DNA of 34,224 bases from Bacteroidales bacterium. GTDB taxonomy: Bacteria > Bacteroidota > Bacteroidia > Bacteroidales > UBA932. Positions within the stretch are counted from its first letter, which is position 1. Every line of letters starts with the position of its first letter. The position numbers and the translations under genes were made by a program. The notes under the pieces were generated by a model. That model worked only from the letters and a program-made list of their open reading frames with translations, was not told the origin of the DNA and ran no database searches. Shown piece after piece: positions 19,718 through 27,882 of this stretch. Where the stretch lies: assembly GCA_028704975.1 (NCBI GenBank), contig JAQWEK010000006.1, forward strand, positions 1 through 34,224, given 5' to 3'.

Positions 19718-21001
19718 TTATCTCTTTGACGCTTTTTGTTTCTTTCTGACTATGGTTTGACTTCTGTCGGGACCTACGGAAATGACACTTATAGGTACTT
19801 GTAACTCTTTCTCTATGAAGCTAATATATTGTTTGTATGCGGCAGGGAAGTCACTGTCCTTTTTGCATTTGCTGAGATCTTTTTTCCAACCTTTGAACTC
19901 TTTGTAAACCGGTTCAATTTTGGCGTATGTGTCATAAGGGACTCTATCGGTTTTTTGTCCGTCCACTTTGTATGCAACTGCAACTTTAATCTTGTCAAAA
20001 GTGTCCATGACATCTGCTTTCATCATGATAAGACTTGTTACGCCGTTAAGCATAATGGCATACTTAAGTGCCGGAATATCAAGCCATCCGGTTCTTCTTG
20101 GACGTCCGGTTGTTGCGCCAAATTCACATCCTCTTTGTCTTAGCTCTTCTCCTGTTTTGTCAAGCAATTCTGTAGGGAAAGGACCCGCGCCAACTCTTGT
20201 GCAGTACGCTTTGAAAATTCCGTAAACCTTTCCAATCTTAAGAGGGGAAAGTCCAAGGCCTGTGCATGCGCCTGCGCAAATAGTTGAGGATGAGGTTACA
20301 AAAGGATACGCACCAAAATCTACATCCAGCAAAGTTCCCTGAGCCCCCTCCGCAAGAGCATTCTTTGTTTTAAGATATTTATTCAGTTCATATTCACTGT
20401 CTACAATCTGGAACTTCTTAAGATAATTTACAGCATCCATCCACTCTTTCTCATGTTCTTCTGTATTGTATTGGAAATCAAATTGCTTAAGAAATATTTT
20501 ATGTTTCTCCTTAAGTGCGTTGAATCTGTCTTTGAAATCTTTTGCAAGAATATCTCCAACTCTCAATCCGTTGCGTCCTGTTTTATCCATGTATGTCGGT
20601 CCGATTCCCTTAAGAGTAGAACCAATCTTGGTCTTTCCTTTGGAGGCCTCTGAAGCTGCGTCAATAATTTTATGGGTAGGCAAAATTAAGTGCGCCTTCT
20701 TAGAGATTATAACTCTCTTGGTAACAGGTACTCCCAGAGCTTCAATTCCTTTACATTCTTCTCTGAAAATAATAGGGTCAAGCACAACGCCGTTGCCTAC
20801 AATGTTGATAGTATTTTTTCTGAACACACCGGCGGGAACAGAATGAAGAACAAATTTTTTGCCCTCAAAATTCAAAGAATGTCCTGCGTTAGGGCCCCCC
20901 TGGAACCTGCAGATTACCGGATAATTTTTTGCAAGAACGTCAACAATTTTTCCCTTGCCCTCGTCTCCCCACTGTAGTCCTAAAACAACATCAACTTTCA
21001 T
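19718..21001 (-). CDS. purA: Adenylosuccinate synthetase
   Basis: GTP-dependent conversion of IMP and aspartate to adenylosuccinate, the first committed step to AMP. It has 427 residues, full length. The N-terminal GDEGKGK loop (residues 12-18) holds the catalytic Asp13, and His41 lies in NAGHSL. Further along are GPTYMDKTGRNGLR, contributing to IMP binding, and GATTGRPRRTGWLD near the GTP and aspartate sites. It sits 41 nt after ssb and 23 nt before the third MFS gene. Confidence 0.98.
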   Translation of the reverse strand: MKVDVVLGLQWGDEGKGKIVDVLAKNYPVICRFQGGPNAGHSLNFEGKKFVLHSVPAGVFRKNTINIVGNGVVLDPIIFREECKGIEALGVPVTKRVIISKKAHLILPTHKIIDAASEASKGKTKIGSTLKGIGPTYMDKTGRNGLRVGDILAKDFKDRFNALKEKHKIFLKQFDFQYNTEEHEKEWMDAVNYLKKFQIVDSEYELNKYLKTKNALAEGAQGTLLDVDFGAYPFVTSSSTICAGACTGLGLSPLKIGKVYGIFKAYCTRVGAGPFPTELLDKTGEELRQRGCEFGATTGRPRRTGWLDIPALKYAIMLNGVTSLIMMKADVMDTFDKIKVAVAYKVDGQKTDRVPYDTYAKIEPVYKEFKGWKKDLSKCKKDSDFPAAYKQYISFIEKELQVPISVISVGPDRSQTIVRKKQKASKR

Positions 21002-21042
21002 AAGCGCTAAATATTTAATTGTTAATTTTTAATTTTTTCAAA

Positions 21043-21504
21043 TTAGAACGGAAGATCATCTGTTGTGTCATCCTCTCCGGGGAAATCCTGATTTACAGGT
21101 GGCTGCTGTTGCTGAGGCTGAGGCGCTTGAGTTGAATGCTGAGGCACATATCCGCCTTGAGATGCGGGGTTATCAGATTTTCTTCCAACAAGCTGCAATG
21201 TGTCTGCGTAAATTTCAGTTACATACCTTGTCTGGTTATTTTGGTCTGTATAATTTCTTGTTCTAATTTTACCCTCTATGTACACTTGAGTGCCTTTCTT
21301 TACATACTTCTCAACAATATCCGCTAATGCTCTCCAACACACAATGTTATGCCATTCTGTCTTTTCCTGCGCCGCACCGCTTCTATCTTTAAATCTCTCT
21401 GACGTTGCAAGCGTAAAGTTTGCGACGGATGCTCCACTTTCCAGATGTCTAACCTCCGGATCTTTGCCAACATTTCCCAATAAAATTACTTTGTTTACAG
21501 ACAT
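21043..21504 (-). CDS. ssb: Single-stranded DNA-binding protein
   Basis: 153-residue SSB. An OB-fold domain (about 1-108) begins MSVNKVILLGNVGKDPEVR. A Gln/Pro-rich flexible linker (APQPQQQQPP) leads to the acidic C-terminal tip DDTTDDLPF, which recruits repair and replication partners. Length and tip are typical, so this is the main housekeeping SSB rather than a plasmid or phage form. A promoter candidate lies in the end of aroE just upstream. Confidence 0.97.
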   Translation of the reverse strand: MSVNKVILLGNVGKDPEVRHLESGASVANFTLATSERFKDRSGAAQEKTEWHNIVCWRALADIVEKYVKKGTQVYIEGKIRTRNYTDQNNQTRYVTEIYADTLQLVGRKSDNPASQGGYVPQHSTQAPQPQQQQPPVNQDFPGEDDTTDDLPF

Positions 21505-21527
21505 ATTTTTAGATTTTTTTGATTGCG

Positions 21528-21558
21528 TAAAAGTACTCTTAAATTATTGATTCTGCAA
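21528..21558 (-). promoter_or_regulatory. Probable ssb-purA promoter overlapping the aroE 3' end
   Basis: On the minus strand TTG (21556-21558), 20 bases, then TACTTTTA (21528-21535), which departs from TAnnTTTG only in its last base. Transcription would start about 20 bases before the ssb ATG, giving ssb and purA output independent of the upstream operon. Confidence 0.45.
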
Positions 21559-22372
21559 AACTTCTCATCCTCTCCGCATCCGGCTTTCTACCGGTAAAAA
21601 GCTCAAATCCGGGTATAGCTTGGTTGACCAGCCATTCCAGCCCGCCTATGTAATTTGGAGCGCTTGGAAATGACGGGTTTTTATAGTTTGCCTCAATTAG
21701 TAAAACTCCCGACAGGTCGCTCTTTTTTAATTCTTCTACTGTCAGCGGCAGCGCATATACCACAACGGAAACGCGTTTAACAATATCCGCCGCCTCATTC
21801 AGACCGGCAAATTCAGCTCCGATTTTTGTCGCAAATTCTTTTGCCTTATCTATGCTTCTGTTTGCTATAAAGACCTCAAATCCAGAATCTTTTAGTGCAA
21901 GGGCGGCTGCTTTCCCTGCACCGGCACAACCAACGCACAAGGCTGCCCGCATATTTTGCGGCTCAGTACCTCGCCGCAAAATTTTGTGGTTTAACGCGCT
22001 TTGCGCGGAGATGCACGCTCCCTCCGGGAGCGGCCTGCGGCTTAATAAATATTTATTAATAATTCTTCTCACCGCCCAATAATCGGTGTTGTAGGAATAG
22101 ACTTCGCTTGCCTTGAATATTAGGGTGTTGGCGGCACATAACTTTGAGGTTACGGTGTCCGGTCGCGTGACGTATTGCATCACGGATTCTTTGAAAGGTG
22201 CCGTGACATTTATGCCGCTGTATCCGCCGTCGTGAACTTTTTGCATTGCCTCTTCTACGCTCTGGGCTTCAATGAGTTCGTATTCGTCTGTATTTTCGCG
22301 GTAGGCTCTTTTGAACAAGGCCGGGCTTAAAGAGTGTTTTATCGGATTTCCTATGAGGGCGAATTTTGCCAT
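21539..22372 (-). CDS. aroE: Shikimate dehydrogenase with an unusual internal insertion
   Basis: NADPH-dependent reduction of 3-dehydroshikimate in aromatic amino acid synthesis; 277 residues. Substrate-binding SLSP (14-17), catalytic Lys61 in NVTAPFK and Asp97 in NTD are all present. The nucleotide-binding turn (GCAGAGKAA, 148-156) is slightly atypical because the usual second glycine is replaced by Ala150. Between NTD and this turn are about 50 residues, roughly 25 more than in E. coli AroE. The extra stretch (about 111-139) is encoded by G+C-rich, palindrome-dense DNA, described separately. The frame is kept and the catalytic residues are intact, so the enzyme may still work. It lies 33 nt after the CatA-like gene. 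Confidence 0.93.
   Translation of the reverse strand: MAKFALIGNPIKHSLSPALFKRAYRENTDEYELIEAQSVEEAMQKVHDGGYSGINVTAPFKESVMQYVTRPDTVTSKLCAANTLIFKASEVYSYNTDYWAVRRIINKYLLSRRPLPEGACISAQSALNHKILRRGTEPQNMRAALCVGCAGAGKAAALALKDSGFEVFIANRSIDKAKEFATKIGAEFAGLNEAADIVKRVSVVVYALPLTVEELKKSDLSGVLLIEANYKNPSFPSAPNYIGGLEWLVNQAIPGFELFTGRKPDAERMRSFAESII
21954..22059. repeat. Palindrome-dense insertion within aroE
   Basis: Five inverted repeats are packed into 106 bases: TTTTGCGGC/GCCGCAAAA (21954-21962 with 21973-21981), CCGCAAAA/TTTTGTGG (21974-21989), CGCGC/GCGCG (21995-21999 with 22003-22007), GCTCCC/GGGAGC (22017-22022 with 22026-22031) and the 18-bp perfect palindrome TTAATAAATATTTATTAA (22042-22059). Most of the segment is visibly G+C-richer than the flanking gene and coincides with the extra residues in AroE. 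It resembles small palindromic elements that insert in frame into genes in some bacteria; no other copy was noticed in this window. Confidence 0.55.
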
Positions 22373-22405
22373 TAATTTTATCTGGTAAATATTATAATAT
22401 ATTGG

Positions 22406-23032
22406 TTACCAATTGATATGAGAAAATTTTTGTAGGAACAAGGACAGGTGGTATCCGTCTCCGAATCCGTGGTGGATTTTTACAGAGACCGGCATCATGA
22501 TTCTATTGCCGCTTTTATAAAACTTTCCGGTTACTATGTGCGGAAATGAGGCATCGAAAGGTGAAAAGGGCTCTGCAACCGCCGTAAAATTTACCCAAGG
22601 GACACAGGAAAAGCAGATAAGATTTCCATGCATATTATCCGCCCCAAGGTTGAGACCGTTCGACATTTCGGCCTGATTTTCAGTTTTTCTGGCCTCCTTT
22701 ATGAAAGAGTCTATATCGCTATTGTTGTTAAACCAGACAAAAGCCAGTGTCTTGTTTCTCTTTCTAAGATATGTCGGGCCAATACTTGTATTATCATACA
22801 GATAAACTTCCCCGTTTTCTATTCTGTATCTGAAATTTTCTATGTCGTCCGCAATCTTTAATGTGTTGTAAAGGGTTGTCATGTAAAAGGAACGTCCCGT
22901 GCTTTGTGCGTAATCGTACACCTCGGTAACGTCTACGTCCGCAAGCACTCCTCCCATGGGATATTTAAACTTTGAGAAGTACTCGTATACTTCTTTGCGT
23001 TCCCATTTTTGAATATCTATCTTCGTTTTCAT
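22406..23032 (-). CDS. CatA-like acyltransferase (chloramphenicol acetyltransferase family)
   Basis: 208 residues, the size of a type A chloramphenicol acetyltransferase subunit. The catalytic motif HHGFGDG (187-193) matches HHxxxDG with the general-base His188. The segment FSCVPWVNFT (141-150) aligns with the family's S-x-x-P-W-x-x-F-T region and includes the conserved Ser142. The family acts as a trimer that transfers acetyl from acetyl-CoA to a hydroxyl. Its start overlaps the stop of the upstream methyltransferase by one base (TAATG), and it sits inside a housekeeping operon with matching base composition. That argues for a resident enzyme with an unknown native acceptor rather than an acquired resistance gene. 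Confidence 0.82.
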   Translation of the reverse strand: MKTKIDIQKWERKEVYEYFSKFKYPMGGVLADVDVTEVYDYAQSTGRSFYMTTLYNTLKIADDIENFRYRIENGEVYLYDNTSIGPTYLRKRNKTLAFVWFNNNSDIDSFIKEARKTENQAEMSNGLNLGADNMHGNLICFSCVPWVNFTAVAEPFSPFDASFPHIVTGKFYKSGNRIMMPVSVKIHHGFGDGYHLSLFLQKFSHINW

Positions 23033-23886
23033 TATTTATTCTTGTTTATATCCGACGATCTTTGTCTAAGTGCCTCGTAACATAAAATAGCCGCTGATAC
23101 AGAGACGTTTAGCGAGTCAAGTTTTCCAAGCATAGGAATCATTATTTTCTCGCTTGCCGCCTTTCTCCAAAAATCCGTAAGACCTTTTGCCTCATTCCCC
23201 ATCACAATTGCGCAGCCTCTCCTCATATCTGTATTGTAATATAATTTTGAGTCCTGCAATTGAGCCGTGTAAATGACTATATTATTCTTTTTAAGCCATT
23301 TATAGGCTTCTTCATTGGTGCAGCAGATAACGTTTTGAGTAAATATCCCTCCAAGACTTGCGCGGATTAAGTTGGGATTGTAAAGATCAGTTAGTTCATC
23401 ACATATTAACACTCCGTCTGCTCCGCAAGCGTCTGCCGTTCTTAAAAGCGCACCTAGATTTCCGGGTTTCTCAATGCTTTCAACTACCAGAATAAGAGGC
23501 TGATAGTTGCCTTTCTCATCACACTTGACTTGAAGGTTTATATCCTCCAGCCTTTTTTTCTTCTCTTTAACAATTGCTACAATTCCCTCTGTACCTGCGC
23601 GATAAGCAAGCTTGGCATAGACATCTTCTGTTACTTCAAAACAGATTTCATCTATGGCGTATTTTTTTATTTCATTAAAATTTTTCTCAGAAATTATTTT
23701 GGGGCAATAGAAAACGGTGCGCAACTCGTATCCTGCGTTGATGCAATCCAAAACTTCTCTAACTCCTTCTACAACAAATAAATGCTTTGTTCTGCGCTCT
23801 TTAGATTTCTCATAAAGCTCAAGAGCCTCTTTAATTTTTGGATTTTTTAAAGAGGTTATAAGATTTCTATCACCATCCGGAGCCAT
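23032..23886 (-). CDS. TrmH-family (SpoU) RNA 2'-O-methyltransferase
   Basis: 284 residues. The N-terminal substrate-binding domain (about 20-100) contains HLFVVEGVREV. The C-terminal SPOUT domain contains all three motifs: ESIEKPGNLGALLRTADA with the conserved Asn and Arg, IVMGNEAKGL, and IPMLGKLDSLNVSVSAA. These bind S-adenosylmethionine in a trefoil knot in a dimer. The domain arrangement fits 23S rRNA methyltransferases such as RlmB or TsnR-like proteins, but the modified nucleotide cannot be assigned. It follows lysS by 22 nt and is translationally coupled to the CatA-like gene. Confidence 0.93.
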   Translation of the reverse strand: MAPDGDRNLITSLKNPKIKEALELYEKSKERRTKHLFVVEGVREVLDCINAGYELRTVFYCPKIISEKNFNEIKKYAIDEICFEVTEDVYAKLAYRAGTEGIVAIVKEKKKRLEDINLQVKCDEKGNYQPLILVVESIEKPGNLGALLRTADACGADGVLICDELTDLYNPNLIRASLGGIFTQNVICCTNEEAYKWLKKNNIVIYTAQLQDSKLYYNTDMRRGCAIVMGNEAKGLTDFWRKAASEKIMIPMLGKLDSLNVSVSAAILCYEALRQRSSDINKNK

Positions 23887-23908
23887 TAGTTATCTGTCGG
23901 GAGTAAAA

Positions 23909-25444
23909 TTATTTATACTGTTCCGCCTTCATCTGAGGGAAGAACAAAACATCCTGAATAGAGGTCTGGTTGGTCATGAACATTGTCAGACGGTCCATCC
24001 CGATTCCCATTCCGCTTGTAGGGGGCATCCCGTATTCAAGAGCGCGGATGAAATCCATGTCAATATACATAGCCTCGTCATCGCCCTTGTCCTTCAGACG
24101 CAGCTGATCTCTAAATCTTTCCAGTTGGTCAACCGGGTCATTCAGTTCACTGTATGCATTTGCAAGTTCCTTGCCGCAAACAAACAGTTCAAATCTCTCA
24201 ACAAGAGTGTCATCATCTCTCTTTCTCTTTGTAAGGGGAGAGGTCGCGACAGGATAGTCGGTTACAAATGTTGGCTGGATAAGATTTTTCTCACAGAACT
24301 CTCCAAACAGAGCATCAATCAGTTTGCCAGCTCCAAAGTTTGGATCAACCTGAACTTTCAATTTCTTGCACGCATCCAGCAACTGCGTCTCATCCATGCC
24401 CGTGATATCTACGCCGGCATACTCCTTAATTGCTTCAATCATAGGCAGTCTGCGGTATGGTCCCTTAAATTCAACCTCTTGATCTCCAATTTTTAGCTTG
24501 GTGGTGCCGTTGACCGCCACTGCAACTCTTTCCAACATCTGTTCAACAAATCTCATCATCCAGTTGTAATCTTTGTAGGCAACGTAAATTTCCATTGCTG
24601 TAAATTCCGGATTGTGGGTACGGTCCATTCCCTCATTTCTGAAGTCTTTGCTGAACTCAAAAACCCCCGGATAACCACCAACTATAAGTCTCTTCAAATA
24701 AAGTTCATCCGCAATTCTCAAATACAGGTCCATATCCAAAGTGTTGTGATGTGTTACAAATGGACGTGCATTAGCTCCTCCGGGAATTGGCTGAAGAATG
24801 GGGGTCTCCACTTCCAGACAACCGTTCTCATTAAAGAAGTTGCGCATTGTGTTGTAAATCTTTGTTCTCTTAACAAAGACATCTCTTGTCTTAGGATTAA
24901 CAACCAAATCTACATACCTCTGGCGGTAGCGCAATTCGGGATCTGCAAATGCATCATAGACTGTGCCGTCTTTCTCCTTAACAATGGGAAGAACTCTAAG
25001 TGATTTGCAAAGAAGTTTTATCTCTTTTACGTGAATGGTTTTCTGCCCCGTCTGAGTTACAAAAGCGTATCCCTTTACGCCGATGAAATCTCCGATGTCC
25101 ATAAGTTTCTTAAAAACAGTGTTATACATCATCTTGTCCTCTCCCGGACAAACCTCATCTCTTTTGACGTAAGCCTGTACTCTCCCAAAATAATCTTGTA
25201 TCTCTATAAATGAAGCTGCACCCATGATTCTGCGGCTCATCAACCTTCCGGCCAGGCAAACATTCTGGAAATGCTCATTATTTTTATCATTCTCTTCTGC
25301 CTCCGGGTTAAACGCTTCCATAATCTCTTTGGATGATGTGTTAACCGGGTATTCTTCTGCGGGATACGGGTTAATTCCCAATTTCCTAAGTTCTTCCAGT
25401 GACTGACGTCTTATTTGTTCCTGTTCATTAAGATTCTGTTCCAT
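23909..25444 (-). CDS. lysS: Lysyl-tRNA synthetase, class II
   Basis: Charges tRNA-Lys with lysine; 511 residues. An N-terminal OB-fold anticodon-binding domain (about 60-160) is followed by the class II catalytic core. Motif 2 is around [20 protein letters not shown], and motif 3 is GMGIGMDRL near the C-terminus. Complete. It is the first gene of the minus-strand operon running through trmH, the CatA-like gene and aroE, and it is divergent from recJ across about 105 bases containing both promoters. Confidence 0.98.
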   Translation of the reverse strand: MEQNLNEQEQIRRQSLEELRKLGINPYPAEEYPVNTSSKEIMEAFNPEAEENDKNNEHFQNVCLAGRLMSRRIMGAASFIEIQDYFGRVQAYVKRDEVCPGEDKMMYNTVFKKLMDIGDFIGVKGYAFVTQTGQKTIHVKEIKLLCKSLRVLPIVKEKDGTVYDAFADPELRYRQRYVDLVVNPKTRDVFVKRTKIYNTMRNFFNENGCLEVETPILQPIPGGANARPFVTHHNTLDMDLYLRIADELYLKRLIVGGYPGVFEFSKDFRNEGMDRTHNPEFTAMEIYVAYKDYNWMMRFVEQMLERVAVAVNGTTKLKIGDQEVEFKGPYRRLPMIEAIKEYAGVDITGMDETQLLDACKKLKVQVDPNFGAGKLIDALFGEFCEKNLIQPTFVTDYPVATSPLTKRKRDDDTLVERFELFVCGKELANAYSELNDPVDQLERFRDQLRLKDKGDDEAMYIDMDFIRALEYGMPPTSGMGIGMDRLTMFMTNQTSIQDVLFFPQMKAEQYK

Positions 25445-25491
25445 CTTTATTCTGTTAATAATAAATTATTTAGGGCCTTTTTCCAAAAGGG

Positions 25492-25499
25492 CAAATTTA
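25492..25499 (-). promoter_or_regulatory. -7 element of the lysS operon promoter
   Basis: TAAATTTG on the minus strand matches TAnnTTTG. The position 19 bases upstream has TTC instead of TTG, so the -33 box is imperfect. The predicted start is about 40 bases before the lysS ATG. Confidence 0.5.
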
Positions 25500-25531
25500 A
25501 TATTTTTCTATGATAAATGAAATATATTCTT

Positions 25532-25539
25532 TACATTTG
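25532..25539 (+). promoter_or_regulatory. -7 element of the recJ promoter
   Basis: TACATTTG fits TAnnTTTG and lies 10 bases before the ATG at 25550; ATG replaces TTG at the -33 position (25510-25512). Transcription would begin only a few bases before the ATG at 25550, giving an almost leaderless mRNA. This supports that start codon over the one at 25517. Confidence 0.5.
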
Positions 25540-25549
25540 CTATTTGACG

Positions 25550-27301
25550 ATGGATGTAAAAAACATAGAGAAGAAGTGGGTACTTAAAGAGCCGGGCAAC
25601 CCCCTTTACACAAGGCAACTTATGCAGGACCTTGGTGTTGATGAGGTTCTGGCAAACCTTCTGGTACAGAGGGGAGTAAGAGATTATACAGAGGCCAGAG
25701 ATTTCTTCCGACCCGATTTGAAAATGCTTCATGACCCTTTCTTAATGAAAGACATGGACGCTGCCGTTGAACGCGTTCATTCTGCCGTTGAGAAAGGAGA
25801 GAATATTCTGATTTACGGTGATTATGACGTTGACGGAACATCTGCCGTTTCCCTTGTTTATTCTTTCTTAAAAACTCTAACCAACAGGATTGACTATTAT
25901 ATTCCCGACAGATATGATGAGGGATACGGTATCTCTTTTCACGGAGTAGATTGGGCGGCTGAGCGTAAAGTGAATCTTGTAATTGCACTTGACTGCGGCA
26001 TAAAAGAGGTTAATTCTGTCAAGTATGCAAAAGAGAAGGGAATAGATTTCATAATTTGCGACCACCATTTGCAGGGCGATGTTCTTCCTCCGGCGGTTGC
26101 AGTTCTTGACCCGAAACGTTCCGATTGCGACTACCCTTTTGATGACCTGTCGGGATGCGGAGTGGGATTTAAATTAGTGCAGGGTTACGCACAGAAATAT
26201 GAAATTCCTTTTGAGAAGATTGAGACTTTGCTGGATTTGGTGGCGGTGAGTATAGCTGCTGATTTGGTGTCGGTTACAGGGGAGAACAGAGTGCTTGCAT
26301 ATTTTGGATTAAAGAGGTTAAACGAGGCGCCGCGTAGGGGGCTTCTTGCAATGATAAAACTTTCCGGACTGGAGAAGCATAAGATTACCATTGATGATAT
26401 TGTATTTAAAATCGGTCCAAGAATTAATGCTGCGGGCAGAATGGAGAGCGGCAGGACGGCCGTGGATTTACTGACTTCTCAGAATGAGGCTGATGCCACA
26501 AAGTTTGGGATGGAAATTAATGATCACAATAACGATCGTAAAAATATTGACCGCGAGATTACAAAAGAGGCTGTGGAAATTGTGAAGAAGGAGCACGATT
26601 TTGACAAATTGAATTCTACGGTTGTTTACAATAAAGGATGGCATAAAGGAGTTGTCGGAATTGTTGCAAGCCGCTTGGTAGAAGCATTTTACAGACCCAC
26701 GATAGTTCTTACAAAATCTTCCAACGGTTTTGTTACGGGTTCCGCCAGAAGTATTCCCGGTTTTGATTTGTATGAGGCTATTGAGTCTTGTTCGGATTTG
26801 CTTGAGAATTTTGGCGGCCATGTTTATGCGGCGGGTCTTACACTTAAGGAGGAGAATCTTCCGGAGTTTAAGAGACGCTTTGAAGAGATTGTCACTAAGA
26901 AGATTACAAAGGAGATACTTACTCCTATTATAAATGCGGATTCTTTCCTGGAGTTCCGCCAGATTACTCCAAAGTTCTTTAGACTTTTAAATCAGTTTCA
27001 GCCTTTCGGTCCCGGGAATCTTTCTCCCGTGTTTATTACGGAGAATGTTTATGACAACGGAAACGGCAGAAAGGTAGGCAGTTACAACGGCCATTTGAAA
27101 TTGGAACTTATCCAGGAGGATGAACCTTATCGCCCTCTTTCTGCGATTGCATTTAACATGTCTGATTACTTTGATCATTTGGAGGCGGGCAATCCAGTGG
27201 ATATCTGTTACTCAATTGCGGAGAATTTCTACCGCAGCAGCATTGCCAATGTTCAGCTGAGAATCAAGGATATACGGGAACGCAACGATTTTAGGTTCTA
27301 G
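25550..27301 (+). CDS. recJ: Single-stranded-DNA-specific exonuclease RecJ
   Basis: 5'-to-3' single-strand exonuclease used in recombination and mismatch repair. I start it at 25550 (MDVKNIEKKW), giving 583 residues; the alternative at 25517 adds 11 hydrophobic residues encoded by the promoter region. DHH-family motifs are complete: GDYDVDGT (90-97), DCG (148-150), DHH (171-173), the PRINAAGRM segment, then the DHHA1 domain with GSARS and FGGHVYAAG. The C-terminal part contains the OB-fold segment QPFGPGN. It is divergent from lysS and convergent with aroK, leaving only 29 nt between. Confidence 0.95.
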   Translation: MDVKNIEKKWVLKEPGNPLYTRQLMQDLGVDEVLANLLVQRGVRDYTEARDFFRPDLKMLHDPFLMKDMDAAVERVHSAVEKGENILIYGDYDVDGTSAVSLVYSFLKTLTNRIDYYIPDRYDEGYGISFHGVDWAAERKVNLVIALDCGIKEVNSVKYAKEKGIDFIICDHHLQGDVLPPAVAVLDPKRSDCDYPFDDLSGCGVGFKLVQGYAQKYEIPFEKIETLLDLVAVSIAADLVSVTGENRVLAYFGLKRLNEAPRRGLLAMIKLSGLEKHKITIDDIVFKIGPRINAAGRMESGRTAVDLLTSQNEADATKFGMEINDHNNDRKNIDREITKEAVEIVKKEHDFDKLNSTVVYNKGWHKGVVGIVASRLVEAFYRPTIVLTKSSNGFVTGSARSIPGFDLYEAIESCSDLLENFGGHVYAAGLTLKEENLPEFKRRFEEIVTKKITKEILTPIINADSFLEFRQITPKFFRLLNQFQPFGPGNLSPVFITENVYDNGNGRKVGSYNGHLKLELIQEDEPYRPLSAIAFNMSDYFDHLEAGNPVDICYSIAENFYRSSIANVQLRIKDIRERNDFRF

Positions 27302-27330
27302 GACGACCGTTTGGGGTGGTGTGTAATTAA

Positions 27331-27867
27331 TCAACTTATTTTTGGCCATCCGGAGGCGCTTAAAATTTTTTTTGCTATGGCCGGCTTGTCCCAGATGGTA
27401 GTATCAACTTGAATTTTTGAGCATTGTAAGTATGCCGGCTCACGAATTGTTAGCATGGTTTTTATCCATGTTTCAGTATCTGTTTCTCCTTTGGCGGCAA
27501 AGACGGGGCGTTGACTTGCCGTGTCTTTTAAGCGAAATGCTAATTCTTTGATTGTGCAAGTCATATAGACGCAAAAAGTTTTTTCTTTTATAAGCATGTT
27601 GCATTCCGGATTCACGGGCGTTCCGCCGCCGAGCGATAGAACCAGGTTTTTATCTTGGAATTCTTTTAAGATTTTTTTTAGGGCGGTCAGCTCTGTCTGT
27701 CTGAAATTTTCTTCTAAACTTTTTGCAAAATATTCAGAAATGGTACATCCTTCTTGCTCCTCTATATAATTGTCCAAATCAATGACTTGCGTCTTTAACT
27801 CTTCTGCAAGATAACGCCCCATGCCGCTTTTGCCGCATGACATAAAACCGCATAAAGAAAGTATCAT
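27331..27867 (-). CDS. aroK: Shikimate kinase
   Basis: ATP-dependent phosphorylation of shikimate at the 3-hydroxyl; 178 residues. The Walker A loop is GFMSCGKS (7-14). Shikimate-binding elements are the DLD segment (Asp30, Asp32), FRQTE with Arg56, and the triple glycine LGGGTP (80-82). The lid region contains the catalytic Arg in ASQRPVF. It follows parC by 15 nt and is probably cotranscribed with it. With aroE it is the second shikimate-pathway gene of the window, in a different operon. Confidence 0.95.
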   Translation of the reverse strand: MILSLCGFMSCGKSGMGRYLAEELKTQVIDLDNYIEEQEGCTISEYFAKSLEENFRQTELTALKKILKEFQDKNLVLSLGGGTPVNPECNMLIKEKTFCVYMTCTIKELAFRLKDTASQRPVFAAKGETDTETWIKTMLTIREPAYLQCSKIQVDTTIWDKPAIAKKILSASGWPKIS

Positions 27868-27882
27868 AGACTATCGTGAATT

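Noticed and set aside
22406-23032. Acquired chloramphenicol resistance gene
   Set aside because: No mobile element, composition shift or separate promoter is seen, and the gene is coupled to a core operon. Resistance activity is possible but not supported.
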